Positions 34,099-42,250 of a stretch of DNA of 64,000 nt are shown one piece after another. The position numbers and the translations under genes are program-made. The stretch's first letter is position 1, and every line of letters begins with the position of its first letter. The notes beneath the pieces are model-generated. The model searched no databases. It was not told the DNA's origin and saw only the letters and a list, made by a program, of their open reading frames with translations. This DNA is from Croceibacter atlanticus HTCC2559 (GTDB lineage Bacteria; Bacteroidota; Bacteroidia; Flavobacteriales; Flavobacteriaceae), in contig NC_014230.1 in NCBI RefSeq assembly GCF_000196315.1, forward strand, positions 868,001 through 932,000, written 5' to 3'.

Positions 34099-35156
34099 CT
34101 CCATACAGATACATATTAGACACCTCGAGCAAAAAGTATAGATGCCCTAAATGCCAAAAGAAAACCTTTGTTTGTTTCATAGATACTGATACTGGCGAAG
34201 TGATGCCTGATGAGTTTGGCAGATGCGACAGGGAAAGCAAATGCAGATACTTTAATGTTCCTAAAAGTGAAATAAAAACTGATTTCAACTATGAGTACAT
34301 ACCACCAGCCAAGCCATCTTATCACGATTATAATTTAGTAATTGAAAGCGGACGTAATTTTAAGGCTAACAATTTCATTAAATTTTTGAAAAGCATCTTT
34401 AATGCTGATGAGGTTAAAGACACCATTAGACGTTATTTAATTGGCTCTACTAAGTATTTCGAGGGCGGTACAGTCTTTTGGCAGATAGACGACAAGCAAA
34501 ATGTAAGGCACGGAAAAGTAATGGCTTACGATGCTACAACTGGAAAGCGTTCAAAGGATGCAAACGGCAAAGCACATATTAATAGTGTACGCAGTATAAT
34601 GAAGCTAAAGGATTTCAATTTGAAACAATGCCTGTTTGGGTTGCACTTAATCAATGAAACTAACTGCAAAAAAATTGCTTTGGTAGAAGGTGAAAAGACC
34701 GCAATAATGATGAGCATTTTTAAGCCTGAATACCTTTGGTTGGCTACTGGAAGCAAGCACGGTTTCAAATACGAATACCTAAAGCCGTTAAAAGGATTTG
34801 AAATTGTAGCGTTTCCTGATAAGAGCGAATACAGCGACTGGCTGGCAAAGGCTAATAAGGTTAAACGTTATGGCTTAGATGTTTCTGTTAGTCAATGGAT
34901 GGAAACAACAGCTTATCCTGATGGAACTGATTTGGCAGACGTGTATTTAATGGAGCGTAAAAAGTCAAGTCCTGAAACACCTCAACAATTTTCAAAACTG
35001 GAACAAGATGAGACGGTTAAAAAAAGTGAAAACCGCATTTATTCAACAAGTGAAAAGATATTGAAAAAACTTGCTTGCATTAACCCTAATGTATTGGAAC
35101 TCGTAAAGCAATTTGAATTGACCGACATTAATGGAATTGCATTAAAAGTACAATAG
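34095..35156 (+). CDS. Zinc-finger/Toprim-like primase protein (DUF6371-like)
   Basis: A 353-aa protein. Cys17/Cys20 (CPKC) and Cys44/Cys50 (GRCDRESKC) form a primase-type zinc ribbon. The Toprim-like core follows, with VEGEKTA (197-203) and AFPDKSEY near 245-252 supplying the acidic metal ligands. Such proteins are described as DUF6371 or CHC2-like primases in Bacteroidota mobile elements. It would lay primers or act with the DUF3987 ATPase at the element's origin. A short basic C-terminal tail after about residue 300 looks like a linker plus a small helical domain that may bind the helicase. Confidence 0.8.
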   Translation: MTPYRYILDTSSKKYRCPKCQKKTFVCFIDTDTGEVMPDEFGRCDRESKCRYFNVPKSEIKTDFNYEYIPPAKPSYHDYNLVIESGRNFKANNFIKFLKSIFNADEVKDTIRRYLIGSTKYFEGGTVFWQIDDKQNVRHGKVMAYDATTGKRSKDANGKAHINSVRSIMKLKDFNLKQCLFGLHLINETNCKKIALVEGEKTAIMMSIFKPEYLWLATGSKHGFKYEYLKPLKGFEIVAFPDKSEYSDWLAKANKVKRYGLDVSVSQWMETTAYPDGTDLADVYLMERKKSSPETPQQFSKLEQDETVKKSENRIYSTSEKILKKLACINPNVLELVKQFELTDINGIALKVQ

Positions 35157-35180
35157 CAACTCACTAACAACTCTAAAACA

Positions 35181-35564
35181 ATGGGAAAAGAAAAAAACTT
35201 TGGTACTAAGATTAACTCTAACGGGTTTAGTAAAAATCCTGAAAATATTAATAGGAAAGGGAGACCAGTCTCTATAAGGCAAAACTTAAAAGATATGCTG
35301 GAGAATGAGGGAGAGCTTAGAGTAGACCCTGAGAACGTTATAAGCGTTAATAAAGACGGCAGTGTATCTATAAAGCTCCCTAAGACTGATGCAATAACGT
35401 ATAAGCTTATGGACTGGGCTATTAATGGAAACGGAAACGAAAGCATTAAAGCTATACAGATAATGCTGGAGCAGATAGACGGAAAACCAAATAAAACAAT
35501 TGATGTTAATGAGAGGTTAGAGATACCTCTTATAGATATTCCTATAACACGCTGGGTTGAGTAA
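35181..35564 (+). CDS. DUF5681-like protein, possible packaging or DNA-binding factor
   Basis: A 127-aa protein opening with GFSKNPENINRKGRP, the signature of DUF5681, and ending in a helical region with KAIQIMLEQIDGKPNK. Similar proteins are often found beside phage terminase or replication genes; the N-K-G-R-P motif and short helical body recall small terminase subunits, but this is a resemblance, not proof. It is the last gene of the rightward operon, 24 bp after the primase-like gene. If it is a small terminase subunit, it would redirect a helper phage's packaging machine to the element. Confidence 0.65.
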   Translation: MGKEKNFGTKINSNGFSKNPENINRKGRPVSIRQNLKDMLENEGELRVDPENVISVNKDGSVSIKLPKTDAITYKLMDWAINGNGNESIKAIQIMLEQIDGKPNKTIDVNERLEIPLIDIPITRWVE

Positions 35565-35616
35565 TTACTTAACTTGTATTTGTAGTATTTAATTAATCAT
35601 ACAAAATCAAAACAAT

Positions 35617-35628
35617 ACGCGCGCGCGT
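35617..35628. other. GC-only alternating palindrome in AT-rich DNA
   Basis: ACGCGCGCGCGT is a perfect 12-bp palindrome of alternating purine and pyrimidine, in a 175-bp AT-rich gap between the DUF5681 gene and attR. Such sequences favour Z-DNA and are rare in AT-rich genomes. It could be a binding site for an element protein. Confidence 0.6.
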
Positions 35629-35672
35629 GTTTAATTTAGATACTCAAAAATTGTTGCTAAAAACCAAATTGC

Positions 35673-35690
35673 GTAACAATTGTGTAACAA
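35673..35690. repeat. Candidate integrase arm-type sites, right end
   Basis: Two tandem GTAACAATTG-like copies lie here; the 15 bp at 35676-35690 are identical to 28926-28940 at the left end. The site is about 50 bp inside attR. The same motif at both ends of one element is what an arm-binding integrase needs. Confidence 0.6.
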
Positions 35691-35701
35691 TGGAAAATAA
35701 A

Positions 35702-35730
35702 AAAAGAGCTACATTTCTGTAACTCTTTCA
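35702..35730 (-). terminator. Element-borne terminator-like hairpin for tRNA-Asn
   Basis: AAAGAG-c-TACA pairs with TGTA-a-CTCTTT around a short loop, with A/T runs on both sides. It follows the intact tRNA-Asn on the minus strand and would replace the host terminator (28714-28745) that integration moved 7 kb away. Confidence 0.5.
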
Positions 35731-35738
35731 TTTTCAAC

Positions 35739-35784
35739 GCTCCCCTTCTTGGACTCGAACCAAGGACCCTCTGATTAACAGTCA
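35739..35784 (-). repeat. attR: 3' part of tRNA-Asn, right repeat
   Basis: Identical over 46 bp to 28748-28793. The match ends on the right with TCA; the next base differs (G against T). It overlaps the 3' part of the intact tRNA-Asn gene, which the element therefore keeps functional. Confidence 0.93.
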
Positions 35785-35813
35785 GATGCTCTAACCAACT
35801 GAGCTAAAGAGGA
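35740..35813 (-). tRNA. tRNA-Asn (GTT)
   Basis: A complete 74-nt cloverleaf: acceptor TCCTCTT pairs with AAGGGGA, D-arm AGCTCAGTTGGTTAGAGC, anticodon loop with GTT (CTGTTAAT), T-arm GGTTCGAGTCC, discriminator G. CCA is not encoded. It is the integration target of the adjoining island. Confidence 0.96.
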
Positions 35814-35877
35814 ATGTATTTTAAAATTTTTACAATCTTGTTGCAAAAAAGAACTAATGTTTCTTTCAAAACGGATG

Positions 35878-35906
35878 CAAATATAAAACAATTTTTAAAC
35901 TCGCAA
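35878..35906 (-). promoter_or_regulatory. Promoter of tRNA-Asn
   Basis: On the minus strand TTG (35906-35904) is followed after 18 bp by TATATTTG (35885-35878), a full match to the Bacteroidota TTG-N19-TAnnTTTG pattern. It lies about 65 bp before the tRNA 5' end. Confidence 0.65.
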
Positions 35907-35928
35907 AATGTTTTCTTTTATTTTTTTG

Positions 35929-37251
35929 CTATTCGAAAATAGCTCTGTAAATATCATTACCGTTTGCAAATAAAACTAACGCAATAATAATAAAGAAACC
36001 AACAAGTTGTGCGTATTCCATAAACTTATCTCCTGGCTTTCTTCCGCTTATTATTTCATAAAGGAGAAACATAACATGACCACCATCTAATGCAGGAATT
36101 GGCAAAATGTTCATAAATGCTAATATGATAGAAATTAAGGCTGTTGTCATCCAAAATGCCTGCCAGTTCCAAGCATCTGGGAATAAGTTCCCTATTGCTC
36201 CAAAACCACCAACTTGTGTTGCACCTTTGGCTGTAAACACATATTTAAATTGTGCTACGTAGTCCCTAAGTGTGTCATAACCATAGCTAAACCCTTCTGT
36301 TATACTTTGTCCCAATGTATATTGCTTAGTTTCAATACTTACGTTTTGCTTTGCAGACAAGCCTAGGTTCTCATCTTTTTCGGCAATTAAATTTAAAGTT
36401 TGTGTTGCTCCGTTTCTTATTACACCTACAGTAAACTCATTAGTTTCTAGGTTTGCTCTTTTTCTTTTAAACTCATTAAAAGAAGTAACTTTTTCTCCAT
36501 TTATAGAAGTTAAATTATCTCCAACCAGAAAACCTGCTTTATCTGCTTTTGTGTTTTTTCCTATACTATCTAAAGTTACAGTTACTAGAGGTTGTATAGG
36601 TGTTGTAAGACCAGACTGCCAAAGTGTGTCACCAATATCTTCAGGGATATTTAATGTTTCCCTTGTACCGTCACTGTGTAACACTGTTATAGTATTTACA
36701 TCTCTTAGCATTAAGTCTCTGTTAATAGCTAAAGAGTTTTCGTAGTCTTTGCCATTTACTTGTAAAATTTGATCTCCATTTTGAAATCCGTATTGCTCAA
36801 ACTCTTCAGCAACATATAAGCCGTCTGGCATTTGTTCTGGGCCAGTGTAACCGCTTCCCCAAACAAATAAAACCATCATATATATAAAAAACCCTAATAC
36901 AATATTTACAACAACACCACCAACCATAATAATTAGGCGTTGCCAAGCTGGTTTTGAACGAAACTCCCATTCTTTTGGTTCTTGGGCCATTTGTTCTTTG
37001 TCCATGCTTTCATCTATCATACCAGAGATTTTAACATAGCCTCCAAGTGGTAACCAGCCGATACCATAAACTGTCTCGCCAATTTTCTTTTTGAAAAGAG
37101 CAAACTTCACATCAAAGAATAGGAAAAACTTTTCTACTCGAGTTTTAAAGATTTTAGCAGGAATGTAATGTCCAAATTCATGTAGGACAATTAATAGTGA
37201 TAAACTAAGTAATAACTGTATAGCTTTTATAAAGAATGGACTCATTTCCAT
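35929..37251 (-). CDS. rseP: RseP-type site-2 zinc metalloprotease (M50)
   Basis: A 440-aa membrane protease. HEFGH (His24, Glu25, His28) supplies the zinc site in the first helix, and NILPIPALDGGH provides the third ligand near the C terminus. At least one, probably two PDZ-like regions lie between (e.g. GFQNGDQILQVNGKDY and GFLVGDNLTSINGEKV). It cuts membrane-bound anti-sigma factors or signal-peptide remnants inside the membrane. In Flavobacteriaceae it is the usual single RseP. A minus-strand -7 candidate lies at 37275-37282. Confidence 0.92.
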   Translation of the reverse strand: MEMSPFFIKAIQLLLSLSLLIVLHEFGHYIPAKIFKTRVEKFFLFFDVKFALFKKKIGETVYGIGWLPLGGYVKISGMIDESMDKEQMAQEPKEWEFRSKPAWQRLIIMVGGVVVNIVLGFFIYMMVLFVWGSGYTGPEQMPDGLYVAEEFEQYGFQNGDQILQVNGKDYENSLAINRDLMLRDVNTITVLHSDGTRETLNIPEDIGDTLWQSGLTTPIQPLVTVTLDSIGKNTKADKAGFLVGDNLTSINGEKVTSFNEFKRKRANLETNEFTVGVIRNGATQTLNLIAEKDENLGLSAKQNVSIETKQYTLGQSITEGFSYGYDTLRDYVAQFKYVFTAKGATQVGGFGAIGNLFPDAWNWQAFWMTTALISIILAFMNILPIPALDGGHVMFLLYEIISGRKPGDKFMEYAQLVGFFIIIALVLFANGNDIYRAIFE

Positions 37252-37274
37252 AGTGTTGTCTAAATTTTAGTGTG

Positions 37275-37282
37275 CAAAAGTA
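37275..37282 (-). promoter_or_regulatory. Candidate -7 element for rseP
   Basis: The minus strand reads TACTTTTG, matching TAnnTTTG, 24 bp upstream of the rseP start. No TTG at the -33 position is visible. Confidence 0.45.
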
Positions 37283-37367
37283 AACTTTTCAGAATTTATG
37301 TCTCTTTTAAAGACATTTAATTAGTAAAGATTTAGCAATCTGTGTTACAAAATATGTTGCTGGATTG

Positions 37368-37375
37368 TAATTTTG
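37368..37375 (+). promoter_or_regulatory. Candidate -7 element for the SCO gene
   Basis: TAATTTTG matches the TAnnTTTG consensus 17 bp before the ATG of the SCO gene, implying a very short leader. Confidence 0.45.
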
Positions 37376-37391
37376 CACAAATAATTTTCAG

Positions 37392-38063
37392 ATGCTTCAG
37401 TTTTTTTCAAAATACAAGTGGTTTTTTGTGGTGATGTTTGTGCTTTCAGCAATTATTATCTACACATTTTATACCGTTTTAAAACCAACAAAAAAGCTGC
37501 CAATTTATCAGCCTGCAGATGTTAATGTTGAGTTGGTAGATACTACTGTACAATATGTAAGGAAGTATCATAAAATAAAAGATTTTGAGCTCATAAATCA
37601 AAACGGAGAAATAGTTACCCAGCAGGTCTTTGCAAATAAAATTTACGTAGCAGATTTTTTCTTCACTACCTGTCAAACTATTTGCCCTATAATGACAGAT
37701 CACATGGCTAACCTTCAAGAAGAGCTACTTAACAACGATAATGTTTTGCTCTTGTCACATACCGTACAACCTGAAGTTGATAGTGTGCCTCAATTAAAAA
37801 AATACGCAAAAAAGAAAGGTGTTATAAATTCTAAATGGCATTTAGTAACTGGTAAGAAGAAAGACATTTACGATTTAGCCAGAAAAAGTTATTTGGCAAG
37901 TAAAACAGATGGCAACGGTGGTCCTTATGATATGATACATACCGAAAACTTTGTTTTGGTAGACCAGCAAAGGCGTATACGTGGCTTTTATGATGGGACT
38001 AAGCCAGAAAGTATAACTGAGATTTTAGAAGATATTAAGATTTTAGAACGAGAAGTAGAGTAG
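37392..38063 (+). CDS. SCO1/SenC/PrrC copper chaperone
   Basis: A 223-aa thioredoxin-fold protein with an N-terminal membrane anchor (residues 9-30). The copper site is complete: Cys94 and Cys98 in FFTTCQTICPIM and His183 in DMIHTENF. SCO proteins deliver copper to, or reduce, the CuA site of cytochrome c oxidase on the outer face of the membrane. No oxidase genes are adjacent here. It is divergent from rseP and precedes the feo operon, with a separate promoter before feoA. Confidence 0.9.
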   Translation: MLQFFSKYKWFFVVMFVLSAIIIYTFYTVLKPTKKLPIYQPADVNVELVDTTVQYVRKYHKIKDFELINQNGEIVTQQVFANKIYVADFFFTTCQTICPIMTDHMANLQEELLNNDNVLLLSHTVQPEVDSVPQLKKYAKKKGVINSKWHLVTGKKKDIYDLARKSYLASKTDGNGGPYDMIHTENFVLVDQQRRIRGFYDGTKPESITEILEDIKILEREVE

Positions 38064-38110
38064 TTATAGAAGTTTATCTCATTATATTTTCCAAACCACT
38101 ATAAATCGAC

Positions 38111-38118
38111 TACTTTTG
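38111..38118 (+). promoter_or_regulatory. Candidate -7 element for feoAB
   Basis: TACTTTTG matches TAnnTTTG 30 bp upstream of the feoA TTG start. No convincing Fur site was recognised by eye. Confidence 0.45.
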
Positions 38119-38147
38119 CTTATCTAAATTCAATCTAAATAAAAAAG

Positions 38148-38378
38148 TTGAAAGTAACTGTTGCTCATTTAAAACGCGGCCAACGCGGTATCATAAAAGA
38201 TATTTCTGCAGAGGTTATTCCTTTAAAGCTTCTAGAAATGGGATGTTTGCCTGGCAATGAAGTAACATTGGTACAAACTGCGCCATTTAAGGATCCTATG
38301 TATCTTAATATAAATGGGAGCCATTTGGCTATAAGAAAAGAAACAGCTTTAAATATTGAAATAGATATTATCTCGTAA
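38148..38378 (+). CDS. feoA: Ferrous iron transport protein A
   Basis: A 76-aa SH3-like FeoA protein: LKRGQRGIIKDI, LLEMGCLPGNEVTLVQTAPFKDPM and the last strand HLAIRKETALNIEI. The start is TTG. FeoA binds FeoB at the inner membrane and is needed for ferrous iron uptake. Its last base is the first base of feoB (TAATG). Confidence 0.92.
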   Translation: MKVTVAHLKRGQRGIIKDISAEVIPLKLLEMGCLPGNEVTLVQTAPFKDPMYLNINGSHLAIRKETALNIEIDIIS

Positions 38379-40477
38379 TGCCCAAAAACATCAACGTCGC
38401 TCTTATTGGAAACCCAAACACAGGAAAGACATCTGTCTTTAACCATTTAACGGGTTTAAATCAACAAGTAGGAAACTATCCAGGTATTACTGTAGAAAAG
38501 AAAGAAGGTATTTGCAAATTGCCACGAGGCCTTAAAGCCCATATTTTAGATCTTCCAGGTACTTATAGCTTAAACGCTTCATCCTTAGATGAAAATGTGG
38601 TAATTGAGTTGTTATTAAATAAGAACGATAAAGATTACCCAGATGTTGCGGTAGTAGTTAGTGATGTTGAAAACCTAAAGCGAAATCTATTACTTTTTAC
38701 ACAGATAAAAGATTTAGGTTTACCAACAATTTTAGTGATTAATATGGCAGATCGTATGAAACGAAAAGCCATTAGTCTTGATATTCCTCTTTTAGAGAAA
38801 CAGCTTAAAACTAAGATTGCTTTAGTTAGTGCCCGTAAAAAAGAAGGAATAGAAGAACTTAAAGAGTTAATCACAAATTTTAAACATATTTCCGACGAGC
38901 CCTGTGTAAATGCATCTGTAATAGCTCCAGATTATTTTGACAGGTTAAAAAAAGCATTTCCTAACCAATCCCTTTATAAGTTATGGTTGGTGATTACACA
39001 GGATGTAAACTTCGGAAAAATAGATAGAAAAAGGCCAGATGGTATTGCCTCTTTTAAAACTGAAAACACGAGCACTCTTAAACGGCTTCAGCAAAAAGAA
39101 ACCATTTTAAGATATCAATTTATAAATGGCGTTTTAAGAGAAGGTTTAACTGTGGATAAAGAGAATGCTAAAGACCTTCGAGCAAGACTAGATAGGATAT
39201 TAACCCATAAGGTTTGGGGGTACCTTATTTTCTTTGGAATCTTGTTGTTAATCTTCCAAGCTATTTACGACTGGTCTAGCTACCCAATGGATTTTATTGA
39301 TGGCACATTTGCCTCTTTGGGCGAATGGGTTAAACAAGTATTGCCAGCTGGTGCATTTACAAACCTTATAAGTGAAGGAATTATACCTGGCTTAGGAGGT
39401 ATTATCATATTTATACCTCAAATTGCCTTTTTATTTCTCTTTATTTCTGTTTTGGAAGAAAGTGGGTATATGAGTCGAGTGGTCTTTTTAATGGATCGAA
39501 TAATGAGACGATTTGGCCTTAGTGGTAAAAGTGTTGTTCCATTAGTTTCAGGTACTGCTTGTGCCATTCCTGCTGTTATGGCATCGCGAAATATAGAAAG
39601 TTGGAAGGAACGGTTAATTACAATTCTTGTAGTGCCATTTACCACGTGTTCTGCACGGTTGCCTGTTTATCTTATAATAATTGCTTTGGTGATTCCTGAA
39701 GAGAAGTTCTTATTCTTCAATTTACAAGGGTTAACCTTAATGTTGCTTTATCTCTTGGGATTTGGAATGGCTATATTTTCTGCATTTATCCTTAATAAAA
39801 TTCTTAAAATTAAAAGTAAAACTTACTTTGTTATAGAAATGCCCAACTATAAGCTGCCAATGCTTAAAAATGTGGCTATTAATGTAATAGAAAAAACCAA
39901 ATCTTTTGTTGTAGGTGCTGGTAAAATTATACTAGCAATTAGTATTGTACTTTGGGTATTAGCTAGTTATGGTCCTGGTGAAAAATTTGAAAATGCAGAA
40001 ACTTACGTTACTGAAAATATAGCTGCAGCAAATGCTACACAAGATGAGATAGATAAACACGTTGCCTCTTATAAACTTGAAAATTCTTATATAGGAATTA
40101 TGGGTAAGTTTATTGAACCTGCAGTAAGTCCTTTGGGTTATGACTGGAAAATAGGAATAGCTATTGTAAGTTCTTTTGCAGCAAGAGAAGTATTTGTAGG
40201 AACATTGGCCACAATTTATAGTGTTGGTAGTGATGAAGAAGAAACGATTAAACGCCGTATGGCTGCAGAAGTGAACCCAATTTTAGGAGGACCTTTATTT
40301 AATCTTGCAAGCGGAATAAGCTTGTTGTTATTCTATGCTTTTGCCATGCAGTGTATGAGTACCTTGGCAATAGTTAAAAGAGAAACCAATACCTGGAAAT
40401 GGCCGGTATTACAACTTGGTATAATGACAGCTATTGCTTACGTTGCAGCATTGGTTGCTTTTCAATTATTAAAATAG
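38378..40477 (+). CDS. feoB: Ferrous iron transporter B (GTPase-permease)
   Basis: A 699-aa FeoB. The G domain has GNPNTGKTS (11-19), DLPGTYSL and NMAD motifs; the membrane part contains the Gate motifs with conserved Cys (SGTACAIPAVMASRN and FTTCSARLPVYLII). It moves Fe(II) into the cell under micro-oxic conditions. It is followed 12 bp later by a small Cys-rich gene and preceded directly by feoA. Confidence 0.95.
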   Translation: MPKNINVALIGNPNTGKTSVFNHLTGLNQQVGNYPGITVEKKEGICKLPRGLKAHILDLPGTYSLNASSLDENVVIELLLNKNDKDYPDVAVVVSDVENLKRNLLLFTQIKDLGLPTILVINMADRMKRKAISLDIPLLEKQLKTKIALVSARKKEGIEELKELITNFKHISDEPCVNASVIAPDYFDRLKKAFPNQSLYKLWLVITQDVNFGKIDRKRPDGIASFKTENTSTLKRLQQKETILRYQFINGVLREGLTVDKENAKDLRARLDRILTHKVWGYLIFFGILLLIFQAIYDWSSYPMDFIDGTFASLGEWVKQVLPAGAFTNLISEGIIPGLGGIIIFIPQIAFLFLFISVLEESGYMSRVVFLMDRIMRRFGLSGKSVVPLVSGTACAIPAVMASRNIESWKERLITILVVPFTTCSARLPVYLIIIALVIPEEKFLFFNLQGLTLMLLYLLGFGMAIFSAFILNKILKIKSKTYFVIEMPNYKLPMLKNVAINVIEKTKSFVVGAGKIILAISIVLWVLASYGPGEKFENAETYVTENIAAANATQDEIDKHVASYKLENSYIGIMGKFIEPAVSPLGYDWKIGIAIVSSFAAREVFVGTLATIYSVGSDEEETIKRRMAAEVNPILGGPLFNLASGISLLLFYAFAMQCMSTLAIVKRETNTWKWPVLQLGIMTAIAYVAALVAFQLLK

Positions 40478-40489
40478 TAAATTAAAGAG

Positions 40490-40636
40490 ATGGAACAATT
40501 GCAGAATATACTCGTAATAATCACAGCTAGTTTAGCTGTAATGTATTTAGTGGGCAAGTTTATTTGGAAACCAGCTTTTTTAAAGCCAAAAGCATCTAAA
40601 GTTGGTTGTGGTGAAAATGACTGTGGTTGCCACTAG
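40490..40636 (+). CDS. FeoB-associated Cys-rich membrane protein
   Basis: A 48-aa protein starting 12 bp after feoB. One membrane helix spans residues about 7-25; the tail KVGCGENDCGCH has three Cys (40, 45, 47) and a His. It matches the small FeoB-associated Cys-rich family in placement and composition. It may bind iron or assist FeoB assembly. Its stop and that of the convergent protease gene share the sequence CTAG. Confidence 0.82.
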   Translation: MEQLQNILVIITASLAVMYLVGKFIWKPAFLKPKASKVGCGENDCGCH

Positions 40637-42240
40637 TCTAAAAATCGACTAGCATCTTCGGTAGATATCTTAATTACCTTCTTTATAAACGCATCATCTT
40701 CATTTACTAATTTCTCAAAAGCATTACTGCCATATAATTGTTGTGCCATTGTTGCTTTTAGGTAACGTTTTAGATCAGGTAAATGATTTTTAACTTGTAG
40801 CCTATATCCTTGGTTTGCCGTATAGTTTATAAATTCTTGAGCTGTAGCATTTGTAATAAGTTCTTTCTCTACAAATTCATTAAAACTTAAACTCGTATAA
40901 AAGTCTCTGTTTTTTTCTAAAAGATTAAACACAAACCTGTTCATAAAGCCGCTTCGTAATAAAAAACGAATACTTTCACTTTCATATGAGGTGTCTTTAG
41001 GTATAAATATATCTGGTATAATACCGCCGCCACCATAAACAATTTTACCTTTTGGTGTTCTAAACTTTAAAGAATCTGCAACTGTTATACTGTCTTGGCT
41101 AATAAGCTCGCCATTTTTATATCTGTTTAAGTAATCACTAAAGTAAGCGTCGTTCCCATTTTCATAAGGTTTTTGGATGCTTCTTCCAGTAGGCGTGTAA
41201 TAACGTGCAATGGTAAGGCGTACAGCGCTACCATCTCCTAGTGCCATTTCGCGTTGCACTAATCCTTTACCATAAGACCTGCGTCCTATAATTAATCCTC
41301 TATCGTTGTCTTGTATGGCTCCAGCTATAATTTCTGATGCAGACGCAGATGTTTCATCAATAAGCACATAAATACCACCATCTTCAAAGTTTCCGCTTCT
41401 TGTAGCGTAGGTGTTTTCTACCTTGCCCTTTTTGTTTTTTGTGAAAAGGATAAGCTTGTCGTCTTCTAAAAATTCATCTATAATTTTAGTGGTTTGACCA
41501 ATATAGCCTCCAGGATTTCCGCGTAAATCTATAGCCAGTTCTGTGGCGCCTTGTTGTTGTAGGGTTGTAAGTGCCTGCTTAAATTCTGTATAGGTGCTTT
41601 CTGCAAAGCGGTTCATTTTTATATATCCCAACTCATCTGTTAGCATATAAAAGGCATCAACACTTTTTAGGGGAACATCACCTCGCTTAATTGTGGTTTT
41701 GAAGGTTTTGTCTTCACTAGGCCTGTAAACCGTAAGCGTTACATTTGTATTTCTTTTCCCTTTTAGAAAATTTGAAAGAGAATCGTTAGTTACATTATTT
41801 CCAAATAGCTTTATATTGTCTGCATAAAGTATTCTGTCTCCGCCAACAATACCACTTTTTTCACTTGGGCCACCTTCAATAGTATTTATAACAGAAATTG
41901 TATCTCTTATGGTGTAAAAACTAACACCAATCCCTACAAAGTCTCCTTTCATATTTTCGGCAACTGCTTTGTATTCGCTTTGAGGTATATATGTTGAGTG
42001 TGGGTCTAAATTTTCTAAGATGCCATCTACAGTAACATCTACAATGCTATCTGTATTAACTTGGTCTACATACTCATAGTCTATATAATCTATAAGTCTG
42101 TTTAGTTTTTCTTTTTTAGGGTTAGAGGCAAAAAGGCTTTCGCTTCCGTTAGAGAAGTTAAGCTTTGCGCCTAGAAATATTCCAAAAGCACAGGCTATGC
42201 CTAAAAAAAGTGGGAGATAAGATTTTTTGTAAAATTTCAA
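40633..42240 (-). CDS. S41-family C-terminal processing peptidase with PDZ domain
   Basis: A 535-aa protease with an N-terminal hydrophobic helix (7-26), a PDZ domain (about 95-175, GIGVSFYTIRDTISVINTIE), and the S41 catalytic domain. The nucleophile Ser lies in DETSASASEIIAG and the Lys in SYGKGLVQ. It trims or degrades proteins in the periplasm. The start is TTG, 10 bp after the deaminase gene, so they form one operon. Confidence 0.9.
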   Translation of the reverse strand: MKFYKKSYLPLFLGIACAFGIFLGAKLNFSNGSESLFASNPKKEKLNRLIDYIDYEYVDQVNTDSIVDVTVDGILENLDPHSTYIPQSEYKAVAENMKGDFVGIGVSFYTIRDTISVINTIEGGPSEKSGIVGGDRILYADNIKLFGNNVTNDSLSNFLKGKRNTNVTLTVYRPSEDKTFKTTIKRGDVPLKSVDAFYMLTDELGYIKMNRFAESTYTEFKQALTTLQQQGATELAIDLRGNPGGYIGQTTKIIDEFLEDDKLILFTKNKKGKVENTYATRSGNFEDGGIYVLIDETSASASEIIAGAIQDNDRGLIIGRRSYGKGLVQREMALGDGSAVRLTIARYYTPTGRSIQKPYENGNDAYFSDYLNRYKNGELISQDSITVADSLKFRTPKGKIVYGGGGIIPDIFIPKDTSYESESIRFLLRSGFMNRFVFNLLEKNRDFYTSLSFNEFVEKELITNATAQEFINYTANQGYRLQVKNHLPDLKRYLKATMAQQLYGSNAFEKLVNEDDAFIKKVIKISTEDASRFLD

Positions 42241-42250
42241 GTTGTTTGTG

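Larger units (their letters stand above)
28748..35784 (+). mobile_element. 7-kb tRNA-Asn-integrated island, satellite-like
   Basis: The element lies between two perfect 46-bp direct repeats made of the 3' end of tRNA-Asn. The repeat-to-repeat unit is about 6,991 bp. All its genes read rightward: integrase, two unknowns, two small DNA-binding proteins, DUF3987 ATPase, a primase-like protein and a DUF5681 protein. It restores a full tRNA at its right end and brings its own hairpin after it. I see no capsid, tail, lysis, relaxase or type IV secretion gene. The set recombinase + excisionase-like HTH + replication pair is that of phage satellites or small replicating islands. Which of these it is cannot be decided from the sequence alone. 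Confidence 0.88.

Noticed and set aside
35039-35446. 135-aa minus-strand frame over the primase-like and DUF5681 genes
   Set aside because: It lies opposite two coherent plus-strand genes and has a Ser/Phe/Leu-rich shadow composition.
28956-35564. Conjugative or mobilizable transposon
   Set aside because: No relaxase, coupling protein, tra genes or tetracycline/RteC-type regulators are seen among the island genes.
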